Assembly: GCA_964559455.1 (NCBI GenBank) | Contig: CAZLHO010000047.1 | Location: 1 to 22,855, forward strand | DNA: 22,855 bases | Direction of reading: 5' to 3' | Source: CAZLHO01 sp964559455 | GTDB taxonomy: Bacteria > Krumholzibacteriota > Krumholzibacteriia > LZORAL124-64-63 | Shown here: positions 8,802 to 15,993 of the stretch, piece by piece | Layout: every line of letters begins with the position of its first letter | Position numbering within the stretch: position 1 is the first letter of the stretch | Position numbers and translations under genes: made by a program | The notes under the pieces: model-generated | What the model was told of the DNA's origin: nothing | The model's database searches: none | The model's input: only the letters and a program-made list of their open reading frames with translations

Positions 8802-9503
8802 CCCCACAGCCAAGGCCCGCGGGCGGGAACATCGCAGCCGCCCACGCCATTCTACGTCTCGATCTCCGGCAACATCGGCGTCGGCAAGTCCACGGTCTGC
8901 GAGCTGCTCGGCCGTGAATTCGGCTGGCCCACCTACTACGAGCCCGTCGACGACAACCCCTACCTGGCCGACTACTACAAGGACATGCCGCGGTGGGCCT
9001 TCCACCTGCAGGTCTTCTTCCTGAGCAAGCGTTTCGAGGTGCAGAAGGAGATCATCGACCTGAACACCTCGGCGGTGCAGGACCGCACCATCTACGAGGA
9101 CGTCGAGATCTTCGCCCGGGTGCTGCACGAGCGCGGCTGCATGGATACCCGCGATTACGAGAACTACCGCGAGGTCTTCCGGAACATGGTCGCCTTCCTG
9201 AGGCCGCCGGACCTGGTGCTCTACCTGCGCGTCGGCCCGGACGCCGCCATGCGGCGCATCGCGGCCCGCGGCCGGGATTGCGAGGCGGGCATCCAGCGGG
9301 AGTTCATCGTCGACCTGCACGAGGCCTACGAGCAGTGGGCGCCCACGGCCGTGGAGATCTGTCCCGTGAAGACGATCGACACCGAGGTCGTGAACCTGCG
9401 CGACGACCGCGACGCGCAGATCGAGTTGCTGGACCTGGTCCGCGACCTGCACGAAGCGAAGCACGCCCGCCTGACGGCCGGCGGACGATCGGAGGGTGCG
9501 TGA
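8799..9503 (+). CDS. deoxynucleoside kinase (dGK/dCK/dAK family)
   Basis: The 234-aa product phosphorylates deoxynucleosides at the 5' position using ATP in the cytosol. The P-loop is GNIGVGKS at 24-31. EPVDDNPYLADYYKD (48-62) is the substrate-side motif of the family. DRTIYED at 95-101 is the bacterial form of the DRS catalytic/substrate-arginine motif and is common in Bacteroidota homologues. RPPDLVLYLRV and an arginine-rich lid (AMRRIAARGRD) follow. The length is normal for bacterial dNKs, with an N-terminal extension of about 17 residues rich in Pro and Gly. The start is GTG, supported by a strong ribosome site. The stop overlaps the next start (GTGA). Which base is preferred cannot be decided from sequence; the neighbouring deaminase-like protein and purine phosphorylase suggest purines. 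Confidence 0.93.
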   Translation: MPHSQGPRAGTSQPPTPFYVSISGNIGVGKSTVCELLGREFGWPTYYEPVDDNPYLADYYKDMPRWAFHLQVFFLSKRFEVQKEIIDLNTSAVQDRTIYEDVEIFARVLHERGCMDTRDYENYREVFRNMVAFLRPPDLVLYLRVGPDAAMRRIAARGRDCEAGIQREFIVDLHEAYEQWAPTAVEICPVKTIDTEVVNLRDDRDAQIELLDLVRDLHEAKHARLTAGGRSEGA

Positions 9504-10603
9504 ACGAGATCGAATTCCGCCGCAGCGACCTTCTGCGCGGCCAGCGTATTCCCGACACGGTGCTGCGCGCGCTGCCCAAGACGGACCTGCTCTGCCACCT
9601 GGACGGCGCCCTGGACATCGGCACCTTCTGCGAGCTGGCCCGGGCCGCGGGCCTGGACGTGCCCGACGATCCCGGCGCGGCCTGGGACCGTTTCTTCCCG
9701 GCCGACCCCGCCCGCTGCCAGCAGCACTTCGTCGACTACTTCGAGCACACCGTGGCCCTGATGCAGACCCCCGAGGTGCTGACCCGCGCTGCGCGCGAGC
9801 TGGCCCTGCGCGAGGCCGCCGACGGCGTCTGGCACCTGGAGGTGCGCTTCTGCCCGCTGCGCCACGGCCGCGAGGGCATGACCCCCGACGAGGCCCTGGC
9901 GGCGGTGCGCGCCGGCCTGGCCGAGGCCGAGAGCGAGACCGGCCTGCGCACCGGCATCATCGTCACCGGCATCCGCACGATCAGCCCCGCGAACTCGCTG
10001 GCCCTGGCCGAGCTGGCCGTGTCCTGGAAGGGACGCGGCGTGGTCGCCTTCGACCTGGCCGGCACCGAGAAGGACTACCCCGCCAAGCACCACCGCGAGG
10101 CCTTCTACCTGATCATGAACAACAACCTGAACGCCACCATCCACGCCGGGGAGGGCTTCGGGCCGGAGTCCATCCACCAGGCCCTGCACTACTGCGGCGC
10201 CAACCGCATCGGCCACGGCACGCGGCTGCACGAGGATCCGGACCTGCTGGCCTACGTCAACGACCTGCGCATCCCCCTGGAGATGTGCGTCAGCAGCAAC
10301 CTGCTGACCGGCGTCGTGCCCTCGCTGCCCGAGCATCCCCTGCGGCGCTACATGGACATGGGCCTGCGCGTCTGCCTGAACACCGACAACCCGCTCTTCG
10401 CCCGCACCACTCCCTTCCGCGAGCTGCGCCTGGCCGCCGACGTCTTCGACCTGAGCCTGCTGGAGGTCGAGAACCTGCTGCTCAACGGCTTCAAGAGCGC
10501 GTTCCTGCCCCAGGTGGAGAAGTCGAACCTGATCCGCGAGGCCGTGGCCACCTTCGGTTCGCTGCGCGACAAGTTCGCCCTGGACGACATGGAGGTGGCA
10601 TGA
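9500..10603 (+). CDS. add: adenosine deaminase family protein with a substituted metal ligand
   Basis: The 367-aa product starts at GTG 9500 inside a GTGA overlap with the kinase. The family deaminates adenosine or deoxyadenosine to (deoxy)inosine with a Zn2+ in a TIM barrel. Visible motifs are LCHLDG (31-36), FDLAGTEKDYP (184-194), IHAGEGFG with His215 and catalytic Glu218, RIGHGT with His239, LEMCVSSN, and LNTDNP with metal-ligand Asp296. Normally the first motif is LHxHLDG and both His residues bind metal. Here the first is Leu31 (codon CTC at 9590-9592); only His33 remains. Asn297 replaces the second Asp of the eukaryotic TDDP motif, but as far as I recall many bacterial members also have TDN. 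The frame is intact and the other active-site residues are kept. It may be active with altered metal binding, inactive, or carry a single-base error (CTC versus CAC). Confidence 0.88.
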   Translation: MNEIEFRRSDLLRGQRIPDTVLRALPKTDLLCHLDGALDIGTFCELARAAGLDVPDDPGAAWDRFFPADPARCQQHFVDYFEHTVALMQTPEVLTRAARELALREAADGVWHLEVRFCPLRHGREGMTPDEALAAVRAGLAEAESETGLRTGIIVTGIRTISPANSLALAELAVSWKGRGVVAFDLAGTEKDYPAKHHREAFYLIMNNNLNATIHAGEGFGPESIHQALHYCGANRIGHGTRLHEDPDLLAYVNDLRIPLEMCVSSNLLTGVVPSLPEHPLRRYMDMGLRVCLNTDNPLFARTTPFRELRLAADVFDLSLLEVENLLLNGFKSAFLPQVEKSNLIREAVATFGSLRDKFALDDMEVA

Positions 10604-11448
10604 GCGACCGGCTTTCCCTGCTGTCCGACGCCTGGCGCGACCGGGTGGGCGAGGCGGTCGCCTGGCTGGGCGGGCGCGGCTTCGCCGGCCGCGTCGGGCT
10701 GGTGCTGGGCAGCGGACTGGGGAACTTCGTCGAATCGCTGGAGAAGGCCGAGGCCGTGGACTACGGCGAGATCCCCGGCTTCTCGAGCACCTCGGTGGCC
10801 GAGCACGCCGGCAGGATGGTGCGCGGCCACGCGGCGGGCGTGCCCGTGGTCGTGATGCAGGGCCGACTGCATCCCTACGAGGGCCTGCCCGCGGCCGAGC
10901 TGCTGCTGCCGACGGCCGTGCTGGCCTGCCTGGGCGTGGATACCGTGGTCCTGACCAACGCCGCCGGCGGCCTGAACCATCATTACCTGCCCGCCGACCT
11001 GATGGTCATCCGCGACCAGGTCGACATGCACCTGCGCGACCCCCTGGCGGGCCTGCTCGTTCCCGCCGGTTCGCCACGCGCCGGGCGCGCGGCGCGGCTC
11101 TTCGACCCCGAGCTGGCCCGCGAGCTCCTGGCCGCCGGCGCGGCGGCGGATGTGCCCCTGCACAGCGGCGTCTACGCCAGCATGTGGGGCCCCGCCTACG
11201 AGACCCGCGCCGAGATCGGTTTCCTGCGGCGGATCCACTGCGACGCCGTGGGCATGTCGACGGCGCCCGAGGCCGCGCTGCTGGCCCGCCTGGGCGTGCG
11301 CGTGGTCGGTCTGTCCTGCATCACCAACCCGTCGCGCGAGGTGGGGCAGCCGGAACTGTCCCACGAGGACGTCGTTGAAGTCGGGCTCACGGTCCGGGAC
11401 CGCGTGGCCCGGCTGCTGCTGGAATTCCTGCCCCGGCTGACCGGGTGA
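10600..11448 (+). CDS. purine nucleoside phosphorylase (trimeric PNP family)
   Basis: The 282-aa product cleaves purine (deoxy)nucleosides with phosphate to free base and (deoxy)ribose-1-phosphate. The trimeric-PNP signatures are present: GSGLG at 37-41 (phosphate-binding Ser38), GRLHPYEG at 88-95 (His91), TNAAGGLN at 119-126, GPAYETRAEI at 197-206 with Glu201 contacting the purine, DAVGMST at 215-221 with Met219, and CITN at 240-243 with Asn243. The Glu/Asn pair predicts preference for 6-oxopurines (inosine, guanosine) over adenosine, which fits a deaminase acting just before it. Its ATG overlaps the deaminase stop (ATGA), so kinase, deaminase and phosphorylase are translationally coupled. 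The length is normal. No terminator is seen in the 55 bp that follow. Confidence 0.95.
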   Translation: MSDRLSLLSDAWRDRVGEAVAWLGGRGFAGRVGLVLGSGLGNFVESLEKAEAVDYGEIPGFSSTSVAEHAGRMVRGHAAGVPVVVMQGRLHPYEGLPAAELLLPTAVLACLGVDTVVLTNAAGGLNHHYLPADLMVIRDQVDMHLRDPLAGLLVPAGSPRAGRAARLFDPELARELLAAGAAADVPLHSGVYASMWGPAYETRAEIGFLRRIHCDAVGMSTAPEAALLARLGVRVVGLSCITNPSREVGQPELSHEDVVEVGLTVRDRVARLLLEFLPRLTG

Positions 11449-11503
11449 CCGCTCGTCCCCGACCCGATCACATTCGCGCGGCCGGGGCGCCTGGGGGTGC
11501 GAC

Positions 11504-12178
11504 ATGTTCTGGGACTCGACCCTGCTGCTGCTGCTGCCCGTCTTCGCCTTCGCCCTCTGGGCGCAGAACCGCGTCCGCGCGACCTACCGCGAATACCTGG
11601 AGGTCCCCGGCGCCCGGGGCCTGACCGGCGCCGAGGCGGCCCGCCGGCTGCTCGACGCCGCCGGCCTGTCCTCGGTGGGCATCGAGACCGTGGACGGCGA
11701 GTTGAGCGACCACTACGACCCCCGCGGCCGAGTGCTGCGGCTGAGCGACGGCAACCACCGGGGCCGCAGCCTGGCCGCCCTGGGCGTCTCTTGCCACGAG
11801 GCGGGGCACGCCATCCAGCACGCCCGCGGCTACGCCCCCCTGCAGTGGCGCCAGGCCGTCTGGCCGGTGGCCGGTTTCGGCAGCCGGGCCGCGTTGCCGC
11901 TTTTCTTCCTCGGCTTCATCTTCCAGTATCCACTGCTGATGGACCTGGGTATCCTGGTCTACATGGTGGCCGCCGCCTTCGCCCTGATCACCTTGCCGGT
12001 CGAATTCGACGCCAGCCGTCGGGCCGTGACGCTGCTGTCGGGACAAGGCATCATCGCGCGCGACGAGGAGAGCGGCGTGCGCAAGGTGCTGAACGCCGCC
12101 GCCCTGACCTACGTGGCCGCGGCCCTGATGGCGATCGTGCAGCTGCTGCGGCTCTTCATCCTTCGCGGCCGGCGCTGA
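11504..12178 (+). CDS. YugP-type membrane zinc metallopeptidase
   Basis: The 224-aa product is an integral membrane protein of the neutral zinc metallopeptidase family that includes Bacillus YugP. An N-terminal membrane helix covers about 4-20. A cytosolic or membrane-proximal domain contains DHYDPRGRVLRLS (69-81) and the zinc motif HEAGH at 98-102 followed by AIQH. Helices follow at about 119-140 and 143-163, then LPVEFDAS, a conserved block of the family. Near the C-terminus is VLNAAALTYVAAALMA and a last helix at about 201-218. The length is typical. The physiological substrate of the family is not established. The start is ATG 11504 with only a weak purine-rich site (GGGGGTG). The next gene, 34 bp downstream, encodes triosephosphate isomerase; a functional link is not apparent. 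Confidence 0.9.
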   Translation: MFWDSTLLLLLPVFAFALWAQNRVRATYREYLEVPGARGLTGAEAARRLLDAAGLSSVGIETVDGELSDHYDPRGRVLRLSDGNHRGRSLAALGVSCHEAGHAIQHARGYAPLQWRQAVWPVAGFGSRAALPLFFLGFIFQYPLLMDLGILVYMVAAAFALITLPVEFDASRRAVTLLSGQGIIARDEESGVRKVLNAAALTYVAAALMAIVQLLRLFILRGRR

Positions 12179-12212
12179 GCGCGGCCGCCGCCCTTCACGC
12201 GGGAGAACGACG

Positions 12213-12977
12213 ATGCGACGCTACCTGGTGGCCGGAAACTGGAAGATGAACCTGGGCCCGGCCGGCGCGGGGGTGCTGGCCCGCGCCGTCGCCGACGGCG
12301 TCGCCGACCTGAAGGCCGGCGGCGAGGTCCTGGTCTGCCCGCCCTTCGTCTCGCTGCCCGCGGCCGCCGCCGCCCTGGCCGGCTCGCCCGTCGCCCTGGG
12401 CGCCCAGGACTGCTCCGGCGCCGACGCCGGACCCCACACCGGGGACGTCGCCGCCTCGATGCTGGCCGAGGCCGGCTGCCGCTACGTGATCGTCGGCCAC
12501 AGCGAGCGCCGCACCGACCACGGCGAGACCGACGACCTCTTCGTCGCCAAGATCGACCGCGTCCACGCCGCGGGCATGACGGCGATCTTCTGCTACGGCG
12601 AGCGGCTCGAGGAACGCCGCGCCGGCCGGGCCGCCGAGGTCGTCCGCGCCCAGCTCACGGCGGTGCTGCCCCGCCTGGCGGGAGCCGACGCCGCCAACCT
12701 GGTGCTGGCCTACGAGCCCGTCTGGGCCATCGGCACCGGCGAGACGGCCAGCCCCGCCGACGCCCAGGAGATCCACGCCCTCTCGCGCGGCCTGGTCGCC
12801 GAGCTGCTGGGCGCCGAGGCGGCCGCGGGCGTGCGCATCCTCTACGGCGGCAGCATGAAGCCCGCGAACGCCGCCGAACTGATGGCCCAGGCGGACATCG
12901 ACGGCGGGCTGATCGGCGGCGCCAGCCTGGGCGCCGACTCGTTCCTGGCGATCGTCCGCAGCGCCGAGGCCACCTGA
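12213..12977 (+). CDS. tpiA: triosephosphate isomerase
   Basis: The 254-aa product interconverts dihydroxyacetone phosphate and glyceraldehyde 3-phosphate in glycolysis. All catalytic parts are visible: GNWKMN with Lys11, VGHSERR with His96, YEPVWAIGTG with Glu168 and the flexible loop 6 (172-179), and ILYGGSMKP (209-217) plus GLIGGASL for phosphate binding. Loop 6 reads AIGTGETA, with Glu where many orthologues have Lys, and the usual CVGE motif is CYGE (127-130). Both are local variants that leave the catalytic residues intact. The start is ATG with a GGGAGAA ribosome site. The usual glycolytic partners gapA and pgk are not adjacent. Confidence 0.98.
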   Translation: MRRYLVAGNWKMNLGPAGAGVLARAVADGVADLKAGGEVLVCPPFVSLPAAAAALAGSPVALGAQDCSGADAGPHTGDVAASMLAEAGCRYVIVGHSERRTDHGETDDLFVAKIDRVHAAGMTAIFCYGERLEERRAGRAAEVVRAQLTAVLPRLAGADAANLVLAYEPVWAIGTGETASPADAQEIHALSRGLVAELLGAEAAAGVRILYGGSMKPANAAELMAQADIDGGLIGGASLGADSFLAIVRSAEAT

Positions 12978-13015
12978 GCGCAGGCGCCGACGTCCGCAAC
13001 CCGACGGGAGATGCC

Positions 13016-15691
13016 ATGAGCTCGTTCCGCAGCCTTCGCGTGCATCCGGTCGTCGGCCTGCTGGCCGCGGCGCTGGCGGCCTGCCTCTGCCTGGCTTCCC
13101 CGGACGTCCGGGCCCAGGCGCCGGCCTCCGACCAGCCCTGGGCGGCGTCGGCCTACTTCCCCGGCGCCGAGGACCTGCGCTTCCCGTCGCTGCCCGAGGG
13201 CGCCGAGCTGCTGAGCCTGGAGAACGGCCTGCAGGTGCTGCTGCTGCCCAACCCCCTGCAGCCCATGACGGGCATCTTCACGCAGGTGCGGGTCGGGTCG
13301 GCCTACGAGGACTTCCGCACCAGCGGCATGAGCCACATGCTGGAGCACCTGCTCTTCAACGGCACCGAGAAGTACGACCAGGAGGCGCTCTACGCCCTGG
13401 CCGACCGGCACGGCGCCTACAACAACGCCAACACCACGTCCTGGTACACGAACTTCATGACGATCCTGCCCTCGATCGAGGTGGCCGCCGGCGTCGAGCT
13501 CCAGTCCCAGATGCTCTTCCACTCGACGTTGCCCGCCGAGAACTTCGCCAAGGAGCAGCAGACGGTCCTGGGCGAGCTGGCCCAGGCCCGGGACCGCGGC
13601 GGCGCCTTCGCCGAGGCCGCTCTGCGCCAGGTCCTCTACGAGGGCAGTTCGCTGGCCCTGCCCACCCTGGGCACGGCCAGCACGATCGCCAACATGCGGC
13701 GCGACGACGTCGACGCCTTCTACCGCGCCCACTACGTGCCCAACAACATGATCACCACCGTGGCCGGCGGCTTCGACCGCGATGAGGTGCTGGACCTGCT
13801 GCGCGAGCACTACGGCGAGACGGCGCCCGGGACACCGCCCCGCGTCGACCAGGGCGAGGTCCCTTTCATCGACCGCACGCGGACCTACGTGCGCCGGGGC
13901 GGCGACCAGCACCTGCTGTACCTGGCCTGGGAGGCGCCCGGCTACGGCGCGCCCGACTACTTCCCCTTCCTGGTCCTGACGCGCCTGATCGAGGCCGAGG
14001 CCGACGGCGTCCTGACCCGGGCCCTGGACGCCCTGCCGGTCGACGAGCAGGCCGCGCTGTCCGCCTGGTGGGAGAGCAGCGAGGGCCGCGCCCGCTACGT
14101 CGTCGAGCTCGGGCTGCCCGCCGGCGCCGATCCGGCCCGCTACCACCGCCTGGTGCAGGGGGCCCTGGCCCGCGCTCTCGAATGGGGGATCGACGACGAC
14201 GACGTGCGGGCCGTCGTGCGCGCCGAGGAGACCGAGACCCTGATCCAGAGGGAGCAGCTGCGCCACCTGGCGATCATGGCCGCCGAGCCGCTGGCCCGAG
14301 GCGGCGCCGACTTCTTCCTGAACTACCTGGAAGAGCTGGGCGCGGTGCACGCCGAGGAGGTCGGTCGCGTGCTCGGGGCCTACCTGGTCGACAGCCCCCA
14401 CGTCGCGCTGCACATCCTGCCCCGCGAGGTCGACGGCGAAGCCGGGGCGGACGCAGCCGTCGCGTCTCCCGAGCGTTCCCTGCTGCCGAACGGCGCCGTC
14501 CTGGTGACCCTGCGCAATCCCGGCTCGCCGCTCTTCGCGGTCCACGTGGCCGCCCGCGACCGCGCCGTGGTCGACGGCGACACGCCCGGCGCGCTGAACC
14601 TGGTCCACCGCCTGCTGACCAGCGGCGTGGGCGGTTGCGACGCCTCGTGCCTGGCCGCCAAGCTGCGCGCCCTGGGCGTCCAGCTGAAGCTGGTGGACGA
14701 TCCGCGCATCCCGATGGACGACTACGTCACCGAGGGCCGCTTCTCGTTCCTGCGCCTGGAATGCGCCGAGGCCCAGGGACCGCAGGCGCTGTTGCTGCTG
14801 CTGGACATGATCCGCGACGCGAGCTTCACCGAGGACGACCTGGCCCGCGAACGCGAGGCCCAGGCGGCCCTGCTGCGCCGCCGGGCCGGCAGCGCCCGCG
14901 CCGCCGCCGATCGGCTGCTGGCCCGGAGCCTCTACGGCGACCATCCGCTGGCCGCGCCGCCCGAGGGCGACCTCGAGGGCCTGCCCGCGATCACCTACGA
15001 CGATGTCCGCGACGTCTGCGAGCGGGCCTTCGCGCCAGCGAACCTGATCTTCGCCGTCGTCTCGCCGCTGTCGCACGGCGAGATCGCCGCCCTGATCGAC
15101 TCGGCCCTGCCCGCCCGCGGCGAGGCCGGTCCGGGTCTGCCGCCGGCGCCGGTCACCGAAGCGCCCGCGCGCGTGACCGAGACCATGGGCGGGCGCGTCG
15201 GCGCGGTGCGCCTGGGCGCCCTGGTCGACGTCGTCCCGGGCGACGCCGCGGCCCTGCGGGTGCTGATGGCCGTGCTGTCGGACCGCCTGCAGATGGACCT
15301 GCGCGAGACGCGCGGGCTGTCGTACAGCGTGGGCGCCGGGGCTTCTATCCGCGGCGACCAGGCCGAACTGACCGCGTGGCTGAATCCGCCCCTGCCCAGG
15401 CTGGCCGAGGGCGACACCGCGCTGGCCGGAGCCGTGGCGGCCTTCGACCCGGCCACGATCACGGCCGAGGAGCTGCACAGGGTGGTGCAGGCCCGCGCCG
15501 GCCGCCTGATGATGCGGCGGCTGTCGAGCATCGCCCAGGCCTACTACCTGACGATGGCGGAGCTGGACGGCGACATCGGCGCCTTCGAAGGGGCGATGGC
15601 CGACGAGGCGGCGGTGACGCTGGGGGACATGGTCCGCGCTTGGCAGAAGTACCTGGACGGGAGGGCCTGGGTGACGGTGGTCGTCGACTGA
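13016..15691 (+). CDS. secreted M16 family zinc peptidase (pitrilysin/PqqL-like, two-domain)
   Basis: The 891-aa product is a clamshell-type oligopeptidase with two M16 halves. The export signal at 1-35 can be read two ways: cleavage after RAQA by signal peptidase I, or lipidation at Cys23 within LAAC. The catalytic half has the inverted zinc motif HMLEH at 107-111 followed by LLFNGTEKY, and EQQTVLGE at 180-187, where Glu187 is the third ligand (80 residues after His107, as in pitrilysin). PTLGTASTIANM and YVPNNMITTVAGGF are further M16 landmarks. The second half (about 480-891) keeps the fold markers (LRETRGLSYSVGAGAS) but lacks HxxEH, as is normal for these enzymes. It probably degrades short peptides or signal peptides in the periplasm. 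A lone M1-like peptidase follows about 300 bp downstream. Confidence 0.94.
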   Translation: MSSFRSLRVHPVVGLLAAALAACLCLASPDVRAQAPASDQPWAASAYFPGAEDLRFPSLPEGAELLSLENGLQVLLLPNPLQPMTGIFTQVRVGSAYEDFRTSGMSHMLEHLLFNGTEKYDQEALYALADRHGAYNNANTTSWYTNFMTILPSIEVAAGVELQSQMLFHSTLPAENFAKEQQTVLGELAQARDRGGAFAEAALRQVLYEGSSLALPTLGTASTIANMRRDDVDAFYRAHYVPNNMITTVAGGFDRDEVLDLLREHYGETAPGTPPRVDQGEVPFIDRTRTYVRRGGDQHLLYLAWEAPGYGAPDYFPFLVLTRLIEAEADGVLTRALDALPVDEQAALSAWWESSEGRARYVVELGLPAGADPARYHRLVQGALARALEWGIDDDDVRAVVRAEETETLIQREQLRHLAIMAAEPLARGGADFFLNYLEELGAVHAEEVGRVLGAYLVDSPHVALHILPREVDGEAGADAAVASPERSLLPNGAVLVTLRNPGSPLFAVHVAARDRAVVDGDTPGALNLVHRLLTSGVGGCDASCLAAKLRALGVQLKLVDDPRIPMDDYVTEGRFSFLRLECAEAQGPQALLLLLDMIRDASFTEDDLAREREAQAALLRRRAGSARAAADRLLARSLYGDHPLAAPPEGDLEGLPAITYDDVRDVCERAFAPANLIFAVVSPLSHGEIAALIDSALPARGEAGPGLPPAPVTEAPARVTETMGGRVGAVRLGALVDVVPGDAAALRVLMAVLSDRLQMDLRETRGLSYSVGAGASIRGDQAELTAWLNPPLPRLAEGDTALAGAVAAFDPATITAEELHRVVQARAGRLMMRRLSSIAQAYYLTMAELDGDIGAFEGAMADEAAVTLGDMVRAWQKYLDGRAWVTVVVD

Positions 15692-15693
15692 GC

Positions 15694-15827
15694 GCCCTCG
15701 GGGCGTCCCGTCTCCGGGGACGCTCGCCCGACACCTCCTGTGTCGGGCTCGCTCGGCGCTCCGGCGGCTCCGGCATCCTGCCTCCCGCCGCCTGCGCGAC
15801 GCCCCTGAGACGGGACGCCCCGAGGGC
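15694..15827. repeat. 134-bp element bounded by perfect 21-bp inverted repeats
   Basis: The 21 bases at 15694-15714 are the exact reverse complement of 15807-15827. Inside are a perfect 9-bp hairpin (GCCCGACAC at 15726-15734, GTGTCGGGC at 15740-15748, loop CTCCT) and a second stem (GGCGGC 15763-15768 with GCCGCC 15787-15792, extended by GCGC 15756-15759 with GCGC 15794-15797). Together they can form a three-way junction. A competing 7-bp hairpin (15703-15709 with 15717-15723) could disrupt the outer stem. Structured RNA, REP/MITE-like repeat, or unusual terminator are all possible; only the complementarity is certain. Confidence 0.75.
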
Positions 15828-15935
15828 CCCAGTCGGGACGGCCCCGACCCAGGCCGCCCCGAAGACGGGACGGCCTACGGTGCCTCGCCCTCCGGATCGC
15901 CTCGTGAGCGGGCCGATCCGTCGCGCTCGACCCCG

Positions 15936-15960
15936 CGCCCGGCCCCAGGAGGGCCGGGCG
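15936..15960 (+). promoter_or_regulatory. 10-bp hairpin just upstream of the M1 peptidase ribosome site
   Basis: CGCCCGGCCC at 15936-15945 pairs perfectly with GGGCCGGGCG at 15951-15960 around a CAGGA loop. It ends 16 bases before the Shine-Dalgarno. No T-run follows, so it is not a standard terminator on the + strand. It may stabilise or insulate the downstream mRNA. Confidence 0.45.
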
Positions 15961-15976
15961 GGCCTCGCAGAGAACA

Positions 15977-15993
15977 AGGGGAGGATCGACTTG
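15977..15993 (+). promoter_or_regulatory. strong Shine-Dalgarno selecting a TTG start
   Basis: AGGGGAGGA at 15977-15985 is 5 bases from TTG 15991-15993. Translation from this TTG gives a basic N-terminus (MKRW) and a complete signal peptide, which the in-frame ATGs at 16009 and 16012 would lack. Confidence 0.6.

Larger units (their letters stand above)
15692..15990 (+). other. 299-bp structured intergenic region, no gene seen
   Basis: No plausible coding start with ribosome site is seen here. The region holds a perfect 21-bp inverted repeat, at least two inner hairpins, three degenerate copies of a CGGGACG-containing unit (15811, 15834, 15866), and a separate 10-bp hairpin just before the next gene. 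It is even richer in GC than the flanking genes and has none of the T-runs expected of ordinary terminators. Confidence 0.7.

Noticed and set aside
9500..10603. Asn297 in TDNP as a second active-site loss in the deaminase
   Set aside because: TDN instead of TDD is, to my recollection, common in bacterial adenosine deaminases, so it is not counted as abnormal; only the His-to-Leu change is.
11504..12178. HEAGH motif as FtsH or HtpX protease
   Set aside because: There is no AAA domain (FtsH), and the helix layout plus DHYDPR and VEFDAS blocks fit the YugP family instead of HtpX.
13496..15691. Missing HxxEH in the second half of the M16 peptidase as evidence of decay
   Set aside because: The C-terminal half of two-domain M16 enzymes normally lacks the zinc motif; the catalytic half is complete.
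15694..15827. Insertion sequence bounded by 21-bp terminal repeats
   Set aside because: Only 134 bp long with no transposase frame, and no target-site duplication is visible outside the arms. A non-autonomous element is still possible and is reported as a repeat.
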